Below, piece after piece: positions 22,358 to 30,215 of a stretch of 32,896 nucleotides of DNA; position 1 is the stretch's first letter, and every line of letters starts with the position of its first letter. The stretch is taken from contig JAQGOE010000227.1 in the NCBI GenBank assembly GCA_028293725.1, forward strand, positions 1-32,896, given 5' to 3'. Source of the stretch: Gammaproteobacteria bacterium (GTDB lineage: Bacteria; Pseudomonadota; Gammaproteobacteria; Steroidobacterales; Steroidobacteraceae). The notes beneath the pieces were generated by a model. The model saw nothing but the letters and a program-made list of their open reading frames with translations, was not told the DNA's origin and made no database searches. The position numbers were made by a program, and so were the translations under genes.

Positions 22358-23854
22358 ATGAACACAGCATCTGAAAATGTGACGTCCCTTGTGGGTGGAC
22401 TCCTCGACGCGAGCGTCTGGGGGAGCAAGGTTTACACGGGCGGCGAATGGCGCGCGACTAGTGCGACATTGCGAGTGCGTGAGCCTGCAACCAACGAGAC
22501 GCTTGGAGTGGTGGGCGAGTCGCAAGCGTCAGACTTGCCGGCGATCGTTGCGCACGCACAGCGCGTGCAAGAGAAGTGGGCACTCAAGCCCGCCGAGGAG
22601 CGCGCCGCCCTCATGCGCCGCGCGGCGCGGGTGTTTGAAGATTCGCGGCCGGCGCTTCTGGATGCGATCCAACGTGAGACTGGCGGAGTGCGCGGCAAAG
22701 CGGAAGTGGAGCTCAACGGCAGCATCGACGAGCTCTATCACGCTGCCGCCATTTTGATTCAGCCGGAAGGCGAGATACTACCGAGCGCCAATCCTGAACG
22801 CCTGAGTCTGGCCCGCCGCGTGCCGGTAGGCGTCGTCGGCGTCATCGCGCCGTGGAATTTTCCGATGTTGCTGGCCATGCGGTCGGTGGCCCCCGCCATT
22901 GCGCTGGGCAATGCCGTCATCCTGAAGCCCGACCCGCAGACTCCGATTGTGGGCGGCGCCGTCATTGCGCGCGCTTTCGAGGAAGCAGGAATTCCCGCGG
23001 GTCTGTTTAGTGTCGTCAACGGGGGCGCCGCCGTGGGCGAGGCTCTGGTGGAGTCCCCTGGGGTCCGCATGATCACCTTCACCGGCTCAACGGCGGTAGG
23101 CCGTCGTGTTGGAGAGCTTGCAGGCAAACACATCAAGCGCGTCGCGCTGGAGCTCGGTGGGAAAAGCCCGTTCATTGTGCTCGAGGATGCCGACCTGGAA
23201 GCGGCCGCGGCTGCCGGAGCCTGGGGCTCATTCCTGCATCAAGGTCAGATCTGCATGGCGAGTGGCCGCCACATCGTGCATCGCAAGGTGGCCGATGCCT
23301 ATGCGGAGATCCTGGCGCGCAAGGCACGCTCCCTGCCGGTGGGCGACCCGTTTCGCGAACAGGTGGCCATCGGACCGCTGATCAATGAGAAGCAACTGGC
23401 GCGGGTGGACAAGATCGTGCAGGACTCCATAAAAAGCGGGGCACAGCTGCTGGCCGGCGGCACGCATAGCGGTCCGTTCTACTCGCCGACCGTGTTACAT
23501 CAGGTGACACCCTCGATGTCAGCCTACGGGCAGGAGATCTTCGGACCCGTCGCACCGATTGTCGTGGCCGAGGACGAGGAGGACGCAGTTCGTATCGCCA
23601 ACGACACCGAGTATGGCCTGTCGGCTGCTGTACAGACCGGCTCCCTAGAGCGCGGCTTGCGGGTGGCACGTCAGATCCGCTCAGGCATGGTGCACATCAA
23701 CGACCAGACCATTCACGACTTTGCCGTCATTCCCTTCGGCGGGCGCGGCATCTCGGGTAACGGCTCGCGCTTCGGCAGTCTCAACAACTGGGAAGAGTTC
23801 ACCGAGTGGCAGTGGATGACCGTGGGCGGCAAGCCGACGGCCTATCCTTTCTGA
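22358..23854 (+). CDS. NAD(P)-dependent aromatic aldehyde dehydrogenase (benzaldehyde dehydrogenase-like)
   Basis: The start at 22358 has GGAAAG 9 bp upstream, better placed than the GTG at 22349. The 498-residue enzyme is a complete ALDH-superfamily member with PWNF (Asn167), Lys190 (ILKPD), FTGST (241-245), general base Glu265 (ALELGGKS) and catalytic Cys299 (GQICMAS). The N-terminal style (LLDASVWGSKVYTGGEW...VREPATNETLG) is typical of benzaldehyde/vanillin dehydrogenases. It lies immediately before the benzaldehyde lyase gene, so it should oxidise the aldehydes that enzyme releases to carboxylic acids. Cytosolic. Exact ring substituents are unknown. Confidence 0.92.
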   Translation: MNTASENVTSLVGGLLDASVWGSKVYTGGEWRATSATLRVREPATNETLGVVGESQASDLPAIVAHAQRVQEKWALKPAEERAALMRRAARVFEDSRPALLDAIQRETGGVRGKAEVELNGSIDELYHAAAILIQPEGEILPSANPERLSLARRVPVGVVGVIAPWNFPMLLAMRSVAPAIALGNAVILKPDPQTPIVGGAVIARAFEEAGIPAGLFSVVNGGAAVGEALVESPGVRMITFTGSTAVGRRVGELAGKHIKRVALELGGKSPFIVLEDADLEAAAAAGAWGSFLHQGQICMASGRHIVHRKVADAYAEILARKARSLPVGDPFREQVAIGPLINEKQLARVDKIVQDSIKSGAQLLAGGTHSGPFYSPTVLHQVTPSMSAYGQEIFGPVAPIVVAEDEEDAVRIANDTEYGLSAAVQTGSLERGLRVARQIRSGMVHINDQTIHDFAVIPFGGRGISGNGSRFGSLNNWEEFTEWQWMTVGGKPTAYPF

Positions 23855-23864
23855 AGGAATGCCG

Positions 23865-25562
23865 ATGAGTGTTGTGTTGACCGGTGGCGAGCTGGTCGTG
23901 CGCACGTTGCTTGCCGCCGGCGTCGACCGGATTTTCGGCCTTCACGGCGCTCATATAGACGCGATCTTCCAAGCCTGTCTCGATGCCGGATTGCCGATCG
24001 TTGACACGCGCAATGAGGTGAACGCCGGACACGCCGCTGAAGGCTACGCGCGTAGCCGGCGACAGGTGGGTGTCGCACTCGTCACGGCCGGTGGCGGCAT
24101 GACCAACGTTGTGACGTCTCTGGCCCAGGCGCACCTCGATCGCACGCCGCTGTTGGTGATCGCCGGATCGGGGCCTCTGCGTGACGATGAGACCAACACG
24201 CTGCAGCACGGGATCGACCAGGTTGCGATCGCGGCGCCCATCACGAAATGGGCGCACCAGATCCGCGCGATCGAGCACATTCCCCGGCTGATCGCCCAAG
24301 CAATTCGGATCGCCACGACCGCGCCGCGCGGGCCTGTGATGCTCGATATTCCGTGGGATATTCTGACCGCACGGGCCGAGGAAGGTGCGACCGGCGATAC
24401 GCGCTTGCCCGTCTTTCATACCGCTGGCGGGGCTATTGCCTCTGGACAGCTCGAGCGCTGTATCGAGATCCTTCGAGCCGCTTCGCGGCCCGTCATCGTC
24501 GTGGGCTCGGAAGCGAAGGCAGGTGGAGCACACGAGTGCCTGGAACGGTTGGTCGCCGCGAGTGGGGCCCCGGTGTTCGCCGATTTCGAAGGCCTCGGGC
24601 TCCTGCGTGATATACCGGCTACCCATCGCGGCGGTCTGGTCCAGGCGCTTTACGGACTTGCGGCGAAGGGCAATGCTCCAGACGTTGTGCTTCTTCTCGG
24701 CACGCGCTTCGGCCTCAACACTGCGCACGGCTCGGGTCTTCTTCTGCCCCACGACGCCCGCATCCTGCAGATCGACCCCGACGGCCGCGAGCTCGGAAGA
24801 CTTCAGGCCGTGGAGCTCGGCATTGCCGCCGATGTTGCGCCCTCCATCGCGGCGCTGGCCGATGTCGCTGAATCGATAGAGTGGCCCGACCACGGCGAGT
24901 GGCGAGATCGTCTGCGTGCTCACGTCCAGGCGCGTCGCGCCAGGGTTTCAGAAACTGCGCAAGCGACTCCCAGGCTCCATCCGTTGCGCGCATCCGAGAT
25001 CCTTGCACGTCATGTCGGCCGCAATACGACAGTTGTGGCGGACGGAGCGCTCACCTATCTGTGGCTGAGCGAGGTGATCAGCGATGCCGCGCCGGGCGAA
25101 TTTCTCTGCCATGGCTACCTGGGATCCATGGGTGTTGGCTTTGGCATTGCTCTCGGGGCGCAGGCGGCGGGGTTGGGCACGGCACAGCGCACGATCCTGG
25201 TCACCGGGGATGGTGCGGTGGGCTACAGCCTCGGGGAATTCGACACTGCCGTCCGGAATCGTCTGCCGCTCGTCGTGGTCATCATGAACAATCGCAGTTG
25301 GGGCGCGACTTTGCATTTTCAGGAGCTCGCGGTGGGGCCCGACAGAATCACCCACACGCGATTGGACAATGGCGCCTACCACGATGTGGCTAAAGCTCTC
25401 GGCGCTGACGGCTATCACGTGACCGATGAAGCGGGCTTCGATCGCGCATTGCGCGAAGCGCTGGCGAACGACCGTCCGGCTTGTATCAACGTCGAGGTCG
25501 ATGTCGCGCCCATTCCGCCAGAGGAGATGCTCCTGATCGGCCGCGATCCGTTCAATCATTAG
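23865..25562 (+). CDS. bal: Benzaldehyde lyase (thiamine-diphosphate enzyme)
   Basis: Start 23865 is preferred over 23859 because AAGGA lies 6 bp before it. The 565-residue protein is co-linear with Pseudomonas fluorescens benzaldehyde lyase (563 residues, recalled from memory) with a one-residue offset. It keeps GLHGAHID (Ala29, His30), cofactor-activating Glu51, Gln114 (NTLQ), Trp164 (DIPWDIL), Tyr398 (LTYLWLSEV) and His416 (LCHGYLGSMG). These correspond to BAL Ala28, His29, Glu50, Gln113, Trp163, Tyr397 and His415. The ThDP/Mg motif runs from GDG (448-450) to NN (475-476). BAL cleaves benzoin/anisoin-type aromatic acyloins into two aldehydes and also forms (R)-benzoins. The adjacent ALDH fits a catabolic role. 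Other acetolactate-synthase-like activities are unlikely given the active-site match. Confidence 0.93.
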   Translation: MSVVLTGGELVVRTLLAAGVDRIFGLHGAHIDAIFQACLDAGLPIVDTRNEVNAGHAAEGYARSRRQVGVALVTAGGGMTNVVTSLAQAHLDRTPLLVIAGSGPLRDDETNTLQHGIDQVAIAAPITKWAHQIRAIEHIPRLIAQAIRIATTAPRGPVMLDIPWDILTARAEEGATGDTRLPVFHTAGGAIASGQLERCIEILRAASRPVIVVGSEAKAGGAHECLERLVAASGAPVFADFEGLGLLRDIPATHRGGLVQALYGLAAKGNAPDVVLLLGTRFGLNTAHGSGLLLPHDARILQIDPDGRELGRLQAVELGIAADVAPSIAALADVAESIEWPDHGEWRDRLRAHVQARRARVSETAQATPRLHPLRASEILARHVGRNTTVVADGALTYLWLSEVISDAAPGEFLCHGYLGSMGVGFGIALGAQAAGLGTAQRTILVTGDGAVGYSLGEFDTAVRNRLPLVVVIMNNRSWGATLHFQELAVGPDRITHTRLDNGAYHDVAKALGADGYHVTDEAGFDRALREALANDRPACINVEVDVAPIPPEEMLLIGRDPFNH

Positions 25563-25571
25563 GAAACAACC

Positions 25572-26117
25572 ATGCGCATCCTGGGTTTTGGCCAGCCGGA
25601 CAACGGCATCATCCAACTTGCCTATGTCGTGACGGATCTCGCCGCGGCCATGGAGGAGTGGCGCTCGATGCTGCGCATCGGCCCCTGGTTCGTGCTGCGC
25701 CAATTTGCAGGGTTGGACCCGCGCTATCGCGGTCAACCCGCCCTGGCACGGTGTGACGTTGCATTTGGGTTTGCCGGGCACATGCAATACGAGCTCGTCC
25801 ATCAGACCGACGAAGAGCCTTCCATTTACCGGCGCGCCGATGGCAGCCTCAAAGTCGGCTTTCATCATTACGGCATGGCGGCTGCGGACTTCTCCGAGGA
25901 TGCGGCGCGGCTGGAGGCACGGGGGTTCGAGAAGTTGTTTACGGCGGTGGTGCCCTCCGGTGGTCGAGTAGCTGCTTACGACACGAAAGGCGCGCTGCCG
26001 GGCATGATCGAGTTGATCGAGTCGGACGCGGCGCTCGATCAGATGTTCACTGGCATGTATCGGGCAAGCATCGACTGGGATGGCAGCGACCCGGTGCGCG
26101 AGATCGCGATGACCTGA
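25572..26117 (+). CDS. VOC/glyoxalase-fold protein
   Basis: This 181-residue protein with a GGAAACAACC leader lies 9 bp after the lyase gene, so it is the third gene of that operon. Two beta-alpha-beta-beta-beta modules are suggested: IIQLAYVVTDLAAAMEEW...MLRIGPWF, then FHHYGMAAADFSEDAARLEARGFEK. The pattern is Glyoxalase_4-like. First-module metal ligands are not obvious (Gln replaces the usual His), while the second has HH at about residues 98-99. It could be an isomerase, epimerase or hydrolase-like VOC enzyme acting on an aromatic intermediate; the reaction is unknown. Confidence 0.85.
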   Translation: MRILGFGQPDNGIIQLAYVVTDLAAAMEEWRSMLRIGPWFVLRQFAGLDPRYRGQPALARCDVAFGFAGHMQYELVHQTDEEPSIYRRADGSLKVGFHHYGMAAADFSEDAARLEARGFEKLFTAVVPSGGRVAAYDTKGALPGMIELIESDAALDQMFTGMYRASIDWDGSDPVREIAMT

Positions 26118-26129
26118 GCCCGCCGCTTG

Positions 26130-27335
26130 CTATCTGGATTGGAGCGGCGTGCGATCGCTGGAGCGTGCTTGTGTCACCGCAGCGACTGTAGCGGCAATCA
26201 AGCACAGAATTCCGAATACCTGCAGCGCCGGGAACAGGCCCCCGACTTGTTTGGCCGTCAGGGTGACGGCCTGCGGGCTCAGGAATTGTCCGATCCACCA
26301 ACCGCTCATGAACATTCCCGTGCCGCGCCCGCGGATGGAGAACGGCAACCGACCCATGGTCCACACGACCATGATAGGCAGGAGCAGTCCGCAGCCAAAC
26401 TGGTTCGCTACCACATAAACCAGCAGTTGCGACGCCGTCGAGGCGTAGTTCATCAGGACGAAGCTCACACCGATGATTCCAAACGCGAGCAGCAGTTGCC
26501 GGGCAATGCGCAGCCTGGCGAGCTTGCGGTATGCGAACGAGCCTAGCGGCACCGACAGGCTGCCGATGGCGGTGAACAGCCCGATCGTGCTGGGTGAGCG
26601 GATCTCGTAACGGTCTGCCAGCAGGTAACCCAACTGGATCTGTATCGTGAAAAACATGGCGCCGCCGAAGACGGCCAGCAAGCACAGCGGAATCATGGTC
26701 TTCCACGGAAACGTGACCTCGGCACTTTCTGCAGCGGGTTGCTCGGAGCGCCGTGGCTCCCACGTCCACAGCATTAGGGCAATGGCGAACAGCACACTCG
26801 AACTGTAGAGCGCAAACGGGGCGCGCCAGCTGATGTTGCCCAGCGCGCCCCCGATCGCGAACAGCAACACAGCCGAGGCGCTGGCGAGCCCGGTCTGATA
26901 GGCGAGCCATTTCTCCCGTTCCGCGCCGTGAAAATAATCGCCGATGAGTGTCGTGCTGGCCGTGACGATCGCCGCTTCCATTGCGCCCAGAAACACCCGG
27001 CTGACAATGATTGCCGTGAGGTCATCCAGAACCAGGGGGAGCATGCCGATGACTGCATAGAGGAACATCGCGCCAATCAAAGTCCGGCGTCGGCCCAGCA
27101 AATCCACGACGGCGCCGGCGATCGGAGAGAGCAGGGCAATACACAGCGCCGGTATGGTCAACGCAATCGGCACCAGGTACTCGGCCCCGGGCACGTTGCG
27201 GAAATGCTCCTGCATTCGCGGCAACACCGGAGAGAGGATCACCACTCCCATCACGGCCATGGTGATGGGCAACAGGAGCAGAATTCCCTGCCAGGCACCG
27301 GCGCTGCGCTCCAAACTGGCGGAAGAGGTGGACAT
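26130..27335 (-). CDS. Major facilitator superfamily transporter
   Basis: The start at 27335 is preceded by GGAG at good distance on the minus strand; upstream ATGs (27356, 27395) are possible but lack one. The 401-residue protein has about 12 hydrophobic segments and the MFS signature GAVVDLLGRRRTL between helices 2 and 3. The layout (PVLPRMQEHF in the first periplasmic loop) resembles drug/H+ antiporter or aromatic-acid transporters of the DHA type. It is convergent with the VOC gene (13 bp gap). It is divergent from the SDR gene, with operator-like sites on both sides of the shared intergenic region. It likely moves an aromatic substrate or product (inference). Confidence 0.9.
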   Translation of the reverse strand: MSTSSASLERSAGAWQGILLLLPITMAVMGVVILSPVLPRMQEHFRNVPGAEYLVPIALTIPALCIALLSPIAGAVVDLLGRRRTLIGAMFLYAVIGMLPLVLDDLTAIIVSRVFLGAMEAAIVTASTTLIGDYFHGAEREKWLAYQTGLASASAVLLFAIGGALGNISWRAPFALYSSSVLFAIALMLWTWEPRRSEQPAAESAEVTFPWKTMIPLCLLAVFGGAMFFTIQIQLGYLLADRYEIRSPSTIGLFTAIGSLSVPLGSFAYRKLARLRIARQLLLAFGIIGVSFVLMNYASTASQLLVYVVANQFGCGLLLPIMVVWTMGRLPFSIRGRGTGMFMSGWWIGQFLSPQAVTLTAKQVGGLFPALQVFGILCLIAATVAAVTQARSSDRTPLQSR

Positions 27336-27367
27336 TGCAGATTCTCCGAGGCTCATCGACCCGGAGA

Positions 27368-27382
27368 ATAATCGATAATCGT
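27368..27382 (+). promoter_or_regulatory. Direct-repeat operator motif, site 3
   Basis: ATAATCGATAATCGT contains a perfect tandem repeat of ATAATCG; its 14-bp core is identical to site 5. It lies 33 bp upstream of the chosen MFS start, or overlaps the 5' end of the gene if a longer start is used. Confidence 0.6.
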
Positions 27383-27536
27383 TGTGGAGATACATAGCAA
27401 TGCGGGAGGCGAAGTGTGAATGACGGTCGACGCGCCGGCGAAGTCGCTATCGCGAAGCTGACCGGACGGCAATCGCCCGGAAGATGCCGGGTCCGACAAG
27501 CAGGAGCGCATAGGCGAGGTGCTATTTACTGTATTT

Positions 27537-27553
27537 TGGATTATCGGTAATCT
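27537..27553 (-). promoter_or_regulatory. Divergent direct-repeat operator motif, site 4
   Basis: On the minus strand it reads AGATTACCGATAATCCA, keeping CGATAATC of the consensus but diverged in the first half. It is 40 bp upstream of the SDR start and overlaps a possible -10 (TAATCT, 27548-27553). It is weaker than the other sites. Confidence 0.35.
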
Positions 27554-27592
27554 GCCGAACTATCGAGTCTTGTCGTCAATGTCGAGGGCCCT

Positions 27593-28417
27593 ATGGCGGT
27601 TACACTCATTACCGGTTGCAGCTCGGGCTTCGGTGAAGCCATTGCCCTCGCTTTTGCCCGGCGCGGCGATCAGGTCATTGCGACGATGCGCAAACCGGAA
27701 TCCGCCTCTTCGAGCCTGAAGACATTGGCCGCGAATAAGCCTACCGATGTCGTTATCGCGCCGTTGGATATCACGGACCCGGCCATGCGCCAAAAGGCCA
27801 TCGATCTGGCTATCCAGCGTTTCGGTCGTCTCGATGTGCTGATCAATAACGCCGGCATTTCCGCCCGCGGCTCGTTCGAAGATACGCCTGAAACGCTATG
27901 GCGCACCCTGTTCGAGACGAACTTGTTCGGGCCGCTCGAGTTGATACGGCTGGCATTGCCCATCATGCGGCAGCAAGGCGCAGGCCGCATCGTCAACGTC
28001 ACTTCGGTCGCCGCCGTCCTCAAGACGCCGCTGCTGGCCGCCTATTGCGCCAGCAAACATGCCTTTGACACGGCAACCGCCGCACTGGATATCGAAACGC
28101 GCAGTTTCGGTGTTCGAGTTGCGAGCGTGATGCCTGGCCCCTTCAAGACATCGCTGCCGCAGAATTCGCTCGATCGCGACAGCAGCCCGCCCTACGCAGC
28201 GATCGCCGCGCATTTGGCAGCTGAATTCGCTGCCATGGAAGCCAAGGCCCCGGAGGACTTGACGCCGGTAGTCAACGCCGCCCTTGCCGCCGCCAGCGAC
28301 CCCGATCCTGCGATCCGTTACCCTGCCGGGGCCGACGCGATACATATTTTGCCGCCCATACTGCAGTCTCTTGCGCCATTGCAGCAAATTGGCTTGCATC
28401 TGACCGGACAAGCCTGA
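27593..28417 (+). CDS. Short-chain dehydrogenase/reductase
   Basis: This 274-residue classical SDR has the dinucleotide-binding TGCSSGFGEA (7-16), NNAG (85-88), Asn110, Ser138 (NVTSVAA) and the catalytic Tyr151/Lys155 (YCASK). An Arg in ATMRKPE (about 33) after the second strand hints at NADP(H) preference. The length and C-terminus (VMPGPFKTSLPQN) are typical of SDRs acting on alcohols or ketones. In context it could oxidise or reduce a benzylic alcohol/ketone of the imported aromatic, for example making the acyloin used by the lyase (inference). Confidence 0.93.
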   Translation: MAVTLITGCSSGFGEAIALAFARRGDQVIATMRKPESASSSLKTLAANKPTDVVIAPLDITDPAMRQKAIDLAIQRFGRLDVLINNAGISARGSFEDTPETLWRTLFETNLFGPLELIRLALPIMRQQGAGRIVNVTSVAAVLKTPLLAAYCASKHAFDTATAALDIETRSFGVRVASVMPGPFKTSLPQNSLDRDSSPPYAAIAAHLAAEFAAMEAKAPEDLTPVVNAALAAASDPDPAIRYPAGADAIHILPPILQSLAPLQQIGLHLTGQA

Positions 28418-28577
28418 ATGTCCGGGGAGGCGTAGCGCGCTACGGCTCGGGTCCCCGAGCCGCCGGAAGATCACTCAGCCGCTACCGCCCAAGTCACCTG
28501 CTGCAACAACTTCACGGAGCGGTCGCAGCGGGCGCGGCGATACAATTTATTGCCAATCCGCTACGGGAGTCGAATGT

Positions 28578-29171
28578 ATGAAGAAGGGCAGTGAGATACG
28601 GCGCGCGCACTATCCAGTCGATGCGATTTTTCTCGACCGCTGGTCGCCGCGTGCCATGTCGGGTGAGGAGATTTCCGAGCACGAGCTGCTGACGTTGTTC
28701 GAGGCGGCGCGGTGGGCGCCATCGTCCTTCAACGCTCAGCCCTGGCGCATGCTGTATGTCCGACGCACCAGCGGGGATTGGCCGGTTTTTCTGGACCTGC
28801 TGGCCGACCCGAACAAGGTCTGGGCATGCCATGCCGCCGCGCTGGTGCTGTTCGTGTCGAAAAAGCTCAACGACAAAACCGGGCAATCCTCCATCACCCA
28901 TTCCTTCGATGCGGGCGCCGCCTGGGGCTTTTTTGCGCTGCAGGCTTTTCTGAAAGGCTACGTCGTGCACGGCATGCAGGGCTTCGATTACGCCCGCGCG
29001 CACCTGGAGTTAGAAATTCCCCAGGACTTTCAGGTCGAAGCGATGGTCGCCGTCGGTGTACCGGGGGCGAAGGAGACTCTGCCACCGCCGCTGCAGGAGC
29101 GTGAAACACCCAACGACCGCCGGCCTCTGACCGAGACGGTCTGCGAGGGTCGCTGGGCTTTGCGTGGTTAA
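28578..29171 (+). CDS. Nitroreductase-family FMN oxidoreductase
   Basis: This 197-residue protein of the NfsB/nitroreductase fold has FMN-contacting RWSPRAMSGEEIS near the N-terminus and ARWAPSSFNAQPWRMLYV (about 44-61). A dimer-interface helix has WGFFALQAFLKG, and the end has EAMVAVGVPG. Such enzymes reduce quinones, nitro groups or enones with NAD(P)H, always as homodimers. It lies 160 bp after the SDR gene and before the extradiol dioxygenase operon; a short GGGAG site precedes it. Substrate unknown. The 28418-28577 gap shows no gene or clear terminator. Confidence 0.9.
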   Translation: MKKGSEIRRAHYPVDAIFLDRWSPRAMSGEEISEHELLTLFEAARWAPSSFNAQPWRMLYVRRTSGDWPVFLDLLADPNKVWACHAAALVLFVSKKLNDKTGQSSITHSFDAGAAWGFFALQAFLKGYVVHGMQGFDYARAHLELEIPQDFQVEAMVAVGVPGAKETLPPPLQERETPNDRRPLTETVCEGRWALRG

Positions 29172-29194
29172 AAACCTATAATGGTGCTTATAAT
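29165..29194 (+). promoter_or_regulatory. Putative promoter of the ring-cleavage operon
   Basis: Two perfect TATAAT hexamers occur, at 29177-29182 and 29189-29194. The second, with a weak -35-like TGGTTA (29165-29170, 18-bp spacer), overlaps the operator motif, so regulator binding would compete with RNA polymerase. It lies 40 bp before the dioxygenase start. Confidence 0.5.
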
Positions 29195-29204
29195 CGATAA
29201 TCGA
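29190..29204 (+). promoter_or_regulatory. Direct-repeat operator motif, site 5
   Basis: ATAATCGATAATCGA, with its 14-bp core identical to site 3. The half ATAATCG is repeated head to tail. It overlaps the TATAAT -10 of the ring-cleavage operon and is 29 bp before the start codon. Confidence 0.65.
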
Positions 29205-29233
29205 ATCCCCCTTACAAGCGCGGCGAGAACCCC

Positions 29234-30166
29234 ATGATTGCCATAGAAGATATTGCCTTCGTGCGCTATGCAGCGCCGGATCTCGATGTGATGGAGCGGT
29301 TTCTCCAGGACTTCGGTATGCGGCGCGCGACGCGCACGGGCGATGCGCTGTACATGCGCGGGATCGGCGCAGCTCACCACATGCACGTGACCGAGTTGGG
29401 CGAGAAACCGGCGACGCTCGGGTTCGGCCTGCGGGCACGTGATGCCCACGACCTCGAGAAACTGGCAGCGCTGCTGGGGTCCCGCGTAGAAGCCAATCCG
29501 GAGCCCGGTGGCGGACGCCGTGTCCGCTTCAAGGATCCCGCCGGTTTCCTGATCGATGTGATTCATGGCCAGGAAACGGTAGCGCCGCTGCCGCACCGGG
29601 AGCCGATCCCGGCCAATCCCATCACTGGGCGGCGGCGCCACGGACAAGTCGTCCGCCTCGAGCCGGCCCCCTCGCACGTGGTGCGTCTCGGACACGTGTT
29701 CGTGCAGACGACCGAGTTCCCGGCCACACTCGACTTCTACACCCGGGTGCTCGGGTTCAAGGTGTCCGATAGCTATTTTGCCGGAGCTCCTGAAAATACC
29801 GTGGCGGCCTTCCTGCATTGCGCGCTGGGAGAGACCTGGACAGACCACCACACCATAGGCATCACAGCGGCCCAGGACGGACAGACGCGTTTCGATCACT
29901 CGGCCTATGAGGTCATCGATCTCGATGACGTGGTCCAGGGCGGTGAGTACCTGCGCCGCAAAGGCTACAGGCACTCGTGGGGCGTGGGACGCCATGTGCA
30001 GGGAAGCCAGATATTCGATTACTGGCGCGACCCGTTCGGTAACAAGGTCGAGCACTGGACCGACGGCGATCTGGTCAACGACACGACGCCAGTCAATGCC
30101 GCGCCGCTCAAGCCCGGCGAGCTCGCGCAGTGGGCGCCTGAATTCAATCCCGAGTTTTTCCAGTGA
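29234..30166 (+). CDS. Extradiol (meta-cleavage) ring dioxygenase, two-domain VOC type
   Basis: This 310-residue protein has two VOC domains (about 1-115 and 148-280), like 2,3-dihydroxybiphenyl or catechol 2,3-dioxygenases. The catalytic C-terminal domain shows the three Fe(II) ligands His154 (RLGHVFVQ), His222 (RFDHSAYEV) and Glu273 (NKVEHW). Second-shell residues expected of active enzymes are also present: His205/His206 (DHHTIG), His254 (GRHV) and Tyr263 (FDYWRDPFGN). It therefore should cleave a catechol-type ring next to the diol. It is first in an operon with an FAH-family hydrolase and an ADC-family protein and is controlled by an operator-bearing promoter. The specific catechol is unknown. 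Confidence 0.93.
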   Translation: MIAIEDIAFVRYAAPDLDVMERFLQDFGMRRATRTGDALYMRGIGAAHHMHVTELGEKPATLGFGLRARDAHDLEKLAALLGSRVEANPEPGGGRRVRFKDPAGFLIDVIHGQETVAPLPHREPIPANPITGRRRHGQVVRLEPAPSHVVRLGHVFVQTTEFPATLDFYTRVLGFKVSDSYFAGAPENTVAAFLHCALGETWTDHHTIGITAAQDGQTRFDHSAYEVIDLDDVVQGGEYLRRKGYRHSWGVGRHVQGSQIFDYWRDPFGNKVEHWTDGDLVNDTTPVNAAPLKPGELAQWAPEFNPEFFQ

Positions 30167-30215
30167 TGCCGTCTCGTTGCAGCAGCGTCATCCCGCTTTC
30201 GAGGTATCCCACCCA

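Noticed and set aside
24871..24878. AATCGATA inside the benzaldehyde lyase coding region
   Set aside because: It matches the operator core, but lies deep in a gene and lacks the TC(G/C) at the proper spacing; one chance hit is expected in a window of this size. It also shows that the 8-bp core alone is not diagnostic.
23799..24923. 374-codon minus-strand frame opposite the benzaldehyde lyase gene
   Set aside because: It is a shadow of a gene with complete catalytic-residue conservation.
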